Assembly (NCBI RefSeq): GCF_018704125.1
Contig: NZ_JAGTIS010000002.1
Location: forward strand, 372,001-436,000
DNA from: Metapseudomonas boanensis
Lineage (GTDB): Bacteria; Pseudomonadota; Gammaproteobacteria; Pseudomonadales; Pseudomonadaceae
Direction of reading: 5' to 3'
Length of the DNA stretch: 64,000 nt
The notes beneath the pieces are model-generated. The model worked only from the letters and a program-made list of their open reading frames with translations. It was not told the DNA's origin and ran no database searches. How positions within the stretch are numbered: position 1 is the stretch's first letter; the number at the start of each line of letters is the position of its first letter. This document shows positions 58,146 to 64,000 of the stretch, one piece after another. The translations under genes were made by a program, and so were the position numbers.

Positions 58146-60374
58146 TTGCCTGACACCTCGCCCTGCATCCTGCGCCTCGCCCTGCCCTCCCCCCTGCGCC
58201 GTCTGTTTGACTACCGCGCGCCGGCCGGCGTATCGCGAGCGGCATTGCAGCCCGGGGTGCGCCTGCGGGTACCCTTCGGACGCCGCGAAATCATTGGCGT
58301 GCTGGTGGAGGTAGCGGAGCACAGCGAAGTACCCGCGGACAAACTGAAAGCCGCACTGGAATTGCTCGACAATCGCCCGCTGCTGCCGCCCGCCCTGTTC
58401 AAGCTGTGCCTGTGGACCGCGCAATACTACCAGCACAGCCTGGGCGATACCCTGAGTTGGGCCCTCCCGGTACTGCTGCGCCAGGGCGAACCTGCCGAGA
58501 CCCGGCAGGAGCGCTTCTGGCATGTTGCCCCTGGTGCCCAGCTCGACGATCCACGCCTTGCCCGTGCACCACGACAGCGCCAGGCCCTGGCGACCATCGC
58601 CCAGCATCCCCACGGTGTCGCGCACCAACTGCTCAACCAGCTGCAACTGAACAAGGACAGCCTTGACCTGCTGCTTGAAAAAGGTCTGGTGAACGTGGAA
58701 GTGCGTCGCAGCGCCCCCGCCACACGCCATGGCGCCTGGCTGGCGCAACCTGAGCTACCGCTGAACCCGGAGCAACGGGCCTCGTTCGATGCAGTCCACG
58801 CCTCGTTCGGCCAATTCAACGCCCTGCTGCTCGCCGGTGTCACCGGCAGCGGCAAGACCGAGGTCTACCTGCAGCTCATTCGCCAGACCCTGGAAGCCGG
58901 CAAGCAAGCGCTGGTGCTGATCCCCGAGATCAACCTGGGTCCGCAGACCCTGGAGCGCTTCTCCCGACGCTTCAACGCACGCATCGCCCTGCTGCACTCG
59001 GCGGTGAACGACCGCGAACGCCTGGATGCCTGGCTGGCGGCCCGCGATGGCGAGGCGGATATAGTCATCGGCACCCGCTCGGCGCTCTTCACACCGCTGA
59101 AAAACCCCGGGCTGATCATCATCGACGAAGAGCACGACGCCTCCTATAAACAGCAGGAAGGTCTGCGCTACCACGCCCGCGACCTGGCCCTGGTGCGGGC
59201 GCGCCAGGAGAACATTCCGATTCTCCTGGGCTCGGCAACTCCGTCTCTGGAAAGCCTGCAGAACGCCCACTCCGGGCGTTATGGTTTGCTGCGCCTGACC
59301 CAGCGTGCCGGCGGCGCCAAGCAGCCGCGCTTCCTGCGCCTGGATGTGAAGAGCCTGCCGCTGGACTCGGGCATTTCCATGCCCCTGCAGCAAGCGATCA
59401 CCCAGACGCTGGCCGCCGGCCAGCAAGTGCTCGTATTCCTCAACCGGCGCGGCTTTGCGCCGACCCTCCTGTGCCACGACTGCGGCTGGATCAGCCAATG
59501 CCCGCGCTGCGACGCCCGCATGACGCTGCACCAGCGTTTCAATGAACTGCGCTGCCACCACTGCGGCCATAGCCAGCGCCAACCGGCCTGCTGCCCGGAT
59601 TGTGGCCGTGTAGACCTGCGCCCGGTCGGGGCGGGCACCGAGCGTGCCGAGGAACGCCTGTCGATCCTGTTCCCGAAGACGCCAGTGCTACGCATCGACC
59701 GCGACAGCACCTCGCGCAAGGACGCCATGGACAAGCTGTTCGCCACCATCCAGCGTGGCGAGCCCTGCATCCTGGTCGGCACCCAGATGCTCGCGAAGGG
59801 GCATCATTTCCCGCGGGTCACCCTGGTCGCCATCCTCGATGCCGACGGCGGCCTGTTCTCTGCCGACTTCCGCGCCAGCGAGCGAATGGCCCAGCTCATC
59901 GTCCAGGTCGCCGGCCGGGCCGGGCGCGCCGAAGAACCGGGCCGCGTGATTATCCAGACCCACCTCGCCGATCATCCGTTGTTGGTGCAACTGACCGAGC
60001 AAGGCTACTTCGCATTCGCCGAACAGGCCCTGAGCGAACGCCGCGCCGCCGGGCTACCGCCCTTCGCCCACCTGGCCCTGCTGCGCGCCGAGGCCCACCG
60101 ACCGGGACAGGCCGAGGAATTCCTCGACGCCGCCTGCGGCGAAGCGGAGCATCTTCTGGGCGACCTGGGTCTGACCGGCGTGGAACTGCTCGGCCCCGTG
60201 CCCGCCCCCATGGAGCGCCGCGCCGGCCGCTACCGAGCACAATTGCTGCTACAGTCCAGCGCACGCGCGCCCTTGCACCGCCTGCTGACTCCCTGGAGCC
60301 AGGCGCTGGAACAGTTGCCTGGCGGCCGCGCGGTGCGCTGGTCGCTGGATATCGACCCGATTGACTTGTTCTGA
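58146..60374 (+). CDS. priA: Primosomal replication protein N' (PriA helicase)
   Basis: A 742-residue helicase that recognises stalled forks and reloads the replisome. Start is the TTG at 58146 with AGAAGGA upstream, giving the expected (M)[18 protein letters not shown]. Helicase motifs: [16 protein letters not shown] (Walker A), [13 protein letters not shown] (DEEH), [17 protein letters not shown]. Two zinc clusters are intact in the [19 protein letters not shown] and [18 protein letters not shown] region. Divergent from rpmE. Confidence 0.96.
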   Translation: MPDTSPCILRLALPSPLRRLFDYRAPAGVSRAALQPGVRLRVPFGRREIIGVLVEVAEHSEVPADKLKAALELLDNRPLLPPALFKLCLWTAQYYQHSLGDTLSWALPVLLRQGEPAETRQERFWHVAPGAQLDDPRLARAPRQRQALATIAQHPHGVAHQLLNQLQLNKDSLDLLLEKGLVNVEVRRSAPATRHGAWLAQPELPLNPEQRASFDAVHASFGQFNALLLAGVTGSGKTEVYLQLIRQTLEAGKQALVLIPEINLGPQTLERFSRRFNARIALLHSAVNDRERLDAWLAARDGEADIVIGTRSALFTPLKNPGLIIIDEEHDASYKQQEGLRYHARDLALVRARQENIPILLGSATPSLESLQNAHSGRYGLLRLTQRAGGAKQPRFLRLDVKSLPLDSGISMPLQQAITQTLAAGQQVLVFLNRRGFAPTLLCHDCGWISQCPRCDARMTLHQRFNELRCHHCGHSQRQPACCPDCGRVDLRPVGAGTERAEERLSILFPKTPVLRIDRDSTSRKDAMDKLFATIQRGEPCILVGTQMLAKGHHFPRVTLVAILDADGGLFSADFRASERMAQLIVQVAGRAGRAEEPGRVIIQTHLADHPLLVQLTEQGYFAFAEQALSERRAAGLPPFAHLALLRAEAHRPGQAEEFLDAACGEAEHLLGDLGLTGVELLGPVPAPMERRAGRYRAQLLLQSSARAPLHRLLTPWSQALEQLPGGRAVRWSLDIDPIDLF

Positions 60375-60459
60375 CCGCTAGCTTTCCGCAGGTTGGCGCC
60401 AAGCGTGGCGAAGCCCGATATTTTTGCCCCCTTGCCAGGTTTCGCCCAAGGCTCAAGGC

Positions 60460-60500
60460 TGTAGGATCAGGTTGAGACTTGAGTGAAACCTGATCCTACA
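60460..60500. repeat. 14-base inverted repeat between priA and argS
   Basis: TGTAGGATCAGGTT and AACCTGATCCTACA form a perfect 14-base-pair stem over a 13-base loop. No T run follows, so it is a weak candidate for a priA terminator. The GTAGGATC start resembles the outer bases of REP-type elements but the core differs from the two REP pairs in this window. Confidence 0.7.
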
Positions 60501-60585
60501 TAGCTTGCCGCTGCGCCCCCTGCCCGCCGATAATGCACAGTTTTCAACCAGCGCCAGCCCCACGGCCAGGCCGGAAGAGCAGAAG

Positions 60586-62325
60586 ATGAAAGACACGATT
60601 CGCCAGCTGATCCAGCAAGCCCTGACCCGTCTCGCCAGCGAAGGCGTGCTGCCCGAAGGCCTCAGCCCGACCATCCAGGTGGAAAACACCAAGGACAAGA
60701 GCCACGGCGACTTCGCCAGCAACATCGCCATGATGCTGGCCAAGCCCGCCGGCATGAAGCCGCGCGACCTGGCTGAAAAATTGATCGCCGCGCTGCCCCA
60801 GGACGACCAGGTGGCCAAGGTGGAAATCGCCGGCCCCGGCTTCCTCAACTTCTTCCAGAACAGCGATGCCCTGGCTCAGCGCCTCGAGGAGGCCCTGGCG
60901 GACGACCATTTGGGCGTACGCAAGGCCGGTCCGGCCCAGCGCACGGTCATCGACCTGTCCGCACCGAACCTGGCCAAGGAAATGCACGTCGGCCACCTGC
61001 GTTCCACCATCATTGGTGATGCCGTCGCGCGGGTGCTGGAATTCCTCGGCGACACCGTGATCCGCCAGAACCACGTTGGCGACTGGGGCACCCAGTTCGG
61101 CATGCTGCTGGCCTACATGCAGGAACAGCCGGTAGGAAGCGATGCCGAACTGTCCGACCTGGAAGGTTTCTACCGCGCCGCGAAGAAGCGATTCGACGAG
61201 TCCTCCGAGTTCGCCGATCGCGCCCGTGAGCTGGTGGTCAAGCTGCAGGCCGGCGATGCCGATTGCCTGCGCCTGTGGACCCGCTTCAACGACATTTCCC
61301 TGAGCCACTGCCAGGCGGTCTACGACCGCCTGGGCGTTAAGCTCACCATGGCTGACGTCAAGGGCGAGAGCGCCTACAACGATGACCTGGCCAATGTAGT
61401 CGCCGACCTCAAGGCCAAAGGCCTGCTCACCGAGAGCGACGGAGCCCTGTGCGTGTTCATGGATGAGTTCAAGAATGCCGAAGGCAACCCGCTACCCCTG
61501 ATCGTGCAAAAAGCCGGCGGCGGCTACCTCTACGCCACCACCGACCTGGCCGCAACTCGCTACCGCAGCAACGTGCTCAAGGCCGACCGGGTGTTGTATT
61601 TCGTCGACCAGCGCCAGGCCCTGCACTTCCAGATGGTGTTCGCCGCGGCGCGCCTCGCCGGTTTCGTCCCCGCGTCCATGGAGATGGAGCACATGGGCTT
61701 CGGCACCATGAATGGCGCCGACGGCCGCCCGTTCAAGACCCGCGATGGCGGAACGGTCAAATTGATCGACCTGCTCAATGAAGCCGAGCAACGCGCCTAC
61801 GACCTGGTCAAGGCCAAGAATCCCGAGTTGGACGACGCCGAACTGCGCCAGATAGCCAGTGCCGTCGGCATTGGCGCCGTGAAGTATGCCGACCTGTCCA
61901 AGCACCGCACCAGCGACTACAGCTTCAACTTCGAGCTGATGCTGAGCTTCGAGGGCAACACCGCACCCTACCTGCTCTACGCCTATACTCGCGTGGCCAG
62001 CCTGTTCCGCAAGCGGGGCTTGGACTTCACCGAGGTGGAAGGCCACATCAGCCTCGCTGCCGAGCAGGAGCAAGCCCTGGCAGCCAAGTTGGCGCAGTTC
62101 GCCGACACCCTCAACAACGTCGCTGCCAAGGGCGTGCCGCATCTGCTCTGCAGCTATCTCTATGATCTGGCCGGCCTGTTCTCCAGCTTCTATGAGAACT
62201 GCCCGATCCTCGCCGCCGAGGACGAGGCCACCCAACAGAGTCGCCTGCGCCTCGCCGCGCTGACCGGCCGCACCCTCAAGCAAGGCCTTGAGCTCCTTGG
62301 CCTGCAAACTCTGGAACGCATGTAA
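60586..62325 (+). CDS. argS: Arginyl-tRNA synthetase
   Basis: A 579-residue class I synthetase that charges tRNA-Arg. The N-terminal domain contains [20 protein letters not shown], the HIGH-type motif is [20 protein letters not shown], and the C-terminal anticodon-binding domain ends [11 protein letters not shown]. The start ATG at 60586 has GGAAGAG upstream; the extension to 60505 is not needed. It is followed six bases later by the SPOR-domain gene, so the two probably form a unit. Confidence 0.97.
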   Translation: MKDTIRQLIQQALTRLASEGVLPEGLSPTIQVENTKDKSHGDFASNIAMMLAKPAGMKPRDLAEKLIAALPQDDQVAKVEIAGPGFLNFFQNSDALAQRLEEALADDHLGVRKAGPAQRTVIDLSAPNLAKEMHVGHLRSTIIGDAVARVLEFLGDTVIRQNHVGDWGTQFGMLLAYMQEQPVGSDAELSDLEGFYRAAKKRFDESSEFADRARELVVKLQAGDADCLRLWTRFNDISLSHCQAVYDRLGVKLTMADVKGESAYNDDLANVVADLKAKGLLTESDGALCVFMDEFKNAEGNPLPLIVQKAGGGYLYATTDLAATRYRSNVLKADRVLYFVDQRQALHFQMVFAAARLAGFVPASMEMEHMGFGTMNGADGRPFKTRDGGTVKLIDLLNEAEQRAYDLVKAKNPELDDAELRQIASAVGIGAVKYADLSKHRTSDYSFNFELMLSFEGNTAPYLLYAYTRVASLFRKRGLDFTEVEGHISLAAEQEQALAAKLAQFADTLNNVAAKGVPHLLCSYLYDLAGLFSSFYENCPILAAEDEATQQSRLRLAALTGRTLKQGLELLGLQTLERM

Positions 62326-62331
62326 CGGACT

Positions 62332-63018
62332 ATGGCGAAAAAGAAAGCAGCGCCCAAACGCGGCGCCAGCCGCTACCAGGCCCCCGCGCGAAAACCCGTG
62401 CCCGGCTGGGTATGGCTGGCCATGGGCCTGGTCATCGGCGCCTTCGTGGTGTTCCTGACCAAGCTCGAGCCCGGCCGCGACGAAATACGTAGACCACAGC
62501 CAGACCAGGCGGCCGCAAACAAGGCAACGGGCAAGCCAAGTGCCACCCCTGCTCCGGCGCAAGAACCGGCCAAGCCCAAATATGACTTCTACACCCTGCT
62601 GCCAGAGTCAGAAGTCATAGTGCCGCCCGAAGCCGTGCCGAAGGAAACTCCGCCACCACCTGCGCAAAAACCGGTTACACCCGAAGAGGCCGCCAAGATC
62701 GATGCCGCACGCGCCCAGGCGGCGCTGAATGGCCAAACGCCCCCGCCTCCGCCGGTGGTGGCCAAGGCTCCGGTCACCAACCAGTTCTTCCTCCAGGCCG
62801 GATCATTCCGCAAGCGGGAAGACGCCGACCGGGTGCGCGCGCAGATCATCCTGCTCGGGCAGAATGTCCAGGTCGAATCCGGCAAGATCCGCGAAGAAAC
62901 CTGGTACCGCGTGCTGGTCGGCCCGTTCGCCAATCGTGCGCAGCTGTCAGGGGCGCAGAAGCAATTGGCCGCCAGCGGCTTCAGCAATCTTCTTTTGCAG
63001 CAGCGCCAAAGCCGCTGA
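62332..63018 (+). CDS. SPOR-domain protein, FtsN-like
   Basis: A 228-residue bitopic protein: basic start ([17 protein letters not shown]), one membrane segment near residues 25-44 ([16 protein letters not shown]), an Ala/Pro/Lys-rich linker, a short conserved stretch [12 protein letters not shown] (residues 83-94) typical of FtsN-like proteins, and a C-terminal SPOR domain ([20 protein letters not shown], then [20 protein letters not shown]). It should bind septal peptidoglycan and help trigger division. argS lies upstream and hslVU downstream, as in P. aeruginosa. Confidence 0.9.
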   Translation: MAKKKAAPKRGASRYQAPARKPVPGWVWLAMGLVIGAFVVFLTKLEPGRDEIRRPQPDQAAANKATGKPSATPAPAQEPAKPKYDFYTLLPESEVIVPPEAVPKETPPPPAQKPVTPEEAAKIDAARAQAALNGQTPPPPPVVAKAPVTNQFFLQAGSFRKREDADRVRAQIILLGQNVQVESGKIREETWYRVLVGPFANRAQLSGAQKQLAASGFSNLLLQQRQSR

Positions 63019-63029
63019 GCAGAGAATCA

Positions 63030-63057
63030 CCTTGCCCGGTTGAAAAGCCGGGCAAGG
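63030..63057 (+). terminator. Hairpin after the SPOR-protein gene
   Basis: A perfect ten-base-pair stem CCTTGCCCGG/CCGGGCAAGG with an eight-base loop, 12 bases past the stop codon. The downstream sequence (CCCCCATCTGAG) has no T run, so it may attenuate rather than stop transcription before hslV. Confidence 0.55.
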
Positions 63058-63113
63058 CCCCCCATCTGAGTTTCCATTCGGGCAATTCGCCCCGCTGCGT
63101 GGAGACTCCCCCC

Positions 63114-63644
63114 TTGACCACCATCGTTTCAGTCCGCCGCAACGGCAAAGTCGTCATGGGCGGCGACGGCCAGGTTTCCCTCGGCAACACCGTGATGAAA
63201 GGCAACGCCAAAAAGGTGCGCCGCCTCTACCACGGCCAGGTGCTCGCTGGTTTTGCCGGCGCCACCGCCGACGCCTTCACCCTCTTCGAACGCTTCGAAG
63301 GACAGCTGGAAAAACACCAGGGCCACCTTGTCCGTGCCGCCGTCGAGCTGGCCAAGGACTGGCGCACCGATCGATCCCTGAGCCGCCTCGAAGCCATGCT
63401 CGCCGTGGCCAACAAGGATGCCTCGCTGATCATCACTGGCAACGGCGATGTGGTCGAACCCGAGCAATGCCTGATCGCAATGGGCTCCGGCGGCGGTTTC
63501 GCCCAGGCCGCAGCCATGGCCCTGCTCAAGCACACCGAACTGTCCGCCCGCGACATCACCGAGACCGCGTTGAACATCGCCGGCTCCATTTGTGTCTTCA
63601 CCAACCAGAACCTGACTATCGAGGAACTGGACAGCGCCGAGTAA
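63114..63644 (+). CDS. hslV: ATP-dependent protease peptidase subunit HslV
   Basis: A 176-residue proteasome-like peptidase. A TTG at 63114, with GGAGA eight bases upstream, gives (M)[20 protein letters not shown], so removal of Met exposes the catalytic Thr1; the ATG further upstream at 63099 would block this processing. [25 protein letters not shown] and [12 protein letters not shown] are typical. Twelve HslV subunits form the proteolytic core fed by HslU. Confidence 0.95.
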   Translation: MTTIVSVRRNGKVVMGGDGQVSLGNTVMKGNAKKVRRLYHGQVLAGFAGATADAFTLFERFEGQLEKHQGHLVRAAVELAKDWRTDRSLSRLEAMLAVANKDASLIITGNGDVVEPEQCLIAMGSGGGFAQAAAMALLKHTELSARDITETALNIAGSICVFTNQNLTIEELDSAE

Positions 63645-63674
63645 GGCCGCCGTCCGGTACTGGAGCACCCTTTT

Positions 63675-64000
63675 ATGTCCATGACGCCCCGCGAAATCGT
63701 CCACGAACTCAATCGCCACATCGTTGGCCAGGACGACGCCAAGCGCGCCGTCGCCATCGCCCTGCGTAACCGCTGGCGGCGCATGCAGCTGCCGGCCGAA
63801 CTGCGCGCGGAAGTGACGCCGAAGAACATCCTGATGATCGGCCCGACTGGCGTCGGCAAGACCGAAATCGCCCGTCGCCTGGCCAAGCTGGCCAACGCAC
63901 CGTTCCTCAAGGTCGAAGCCACCAAGTTCACTGAAGTGGGCTATGTCGGCCGTGACGTCGAGTCGATCATCCGCGACCTCGCCGATGCGGCAATCAAGAT
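63675..64000 (+). CDS. hslU: ATP-dependent protease ATPase subunit HslU (5' part)
   Basis: The first 108 residues of a Clp-family AAA+ unfoldase, running off the right edge. [20 protein letters not shown] is the usual start, followed by [20 protein letters not shown] and Walker [21 protein letters not shown]. The continuation [19 protein letters not shown] is also diagnostic. It is 30 bases after hslV, with GGAG in the gap, and the two make the HslVU protease. Confidence 0.97.
   Translation, partial: MSMTPREIVHELNRHIVGQDDAKRAVAIALRNRWRRMQLPAELRAEVTPKNILMIGPTGVGKTEIARRLAKLANAPFLKVEATKFTEVGYVGRDVESIIRDLADAAIK

Overview
The window is a piece of a Pseudomonas chromosome, probably from the wider P. 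aeruginosa group. Three things support this. It holds the type IV pilus operon pilMNOPQ next to aroK-aroB, a damX-like gene and gltBD-hemE. It holds ponA, a malic enzyme, an M48 peptidase, a nuclease, rpmE, priA, argS, a SPOR protein and hslVU in the order I know from P. aeruginosa. It also carries the short GTAGGAGCGAGCTTGCTCGC-type REP palindromes common in pseudomonads. Coding is dense and GC-rich. I see no tRNA, rRNA, CRISPR array, transposase or integrase.

Layout. (1) 1-4.1 kb: the 5' end of an sstT-like transporter, then a minus-strand group of a decayed acyl-CoA dehydrogenase, an iron alcohol dehydrogenase and a thioesterase, with a LysR regulator opposite. (2) 4.2-9.7 kb: nitroreductase, RecQ-family helicase, pckA and hslO. 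(3) 9.7-21.2 kb: an accessory block lying between hslO and hslR. It has a UDP-glucose dehydrogenase, a wrecked sugar epimerase, a small decayed gene, and a type VI secretion module: vgrG, a small membrane protein, a Tle5-like phospholipase D effector, a Sel1-like lipoprotein (putative immunity), a second 3'-end copy of the effector with a frameshift, and a second immunity-like lipoprotein. (4) 21.2-34.8 kb: hslR, rimB, rimK, a K+/H+ antiporter, the MscK channel, SelO, a racemase, an SLC13/TrkA-C transporter, trxC, a thioesterase and a tandem universal stress protein. (5) 34.9-51.4 kb: a long minus-strand block of ParA-like ATPase, hemE, gltD, gltB, damX-like, aroB, aroK, pilQ, pilP, pilO, pilN and pilM. 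(6) 51.6-64 kb: ponA, malic enzyme, M48 lipoprotein, secreted nuclease, rpmE, priA, argS, SPOR protein, hslV and the start of hslU.

How the genes work together. Most of the window is housekeeping: nitrogen assimilation (gltBD), haem (hemE), aromatic amino acids (aroKB), gluconeogenesis (pckA, malic enzyme), wall synthesis and division (ponA, SPOR proteins), proteostasis (hslO, hslR, hslVU), replication restart (priA) and pilus assembly. The most interesting part is the type VI toxin-immunity module. Its effector tail and immunity gene have been duplicated in tandem, leaving an orphan toxin 3' fragment followed by a diverged immunity paralog. That pattern suggests past exchange of effector tails and retention of old immunity genes.
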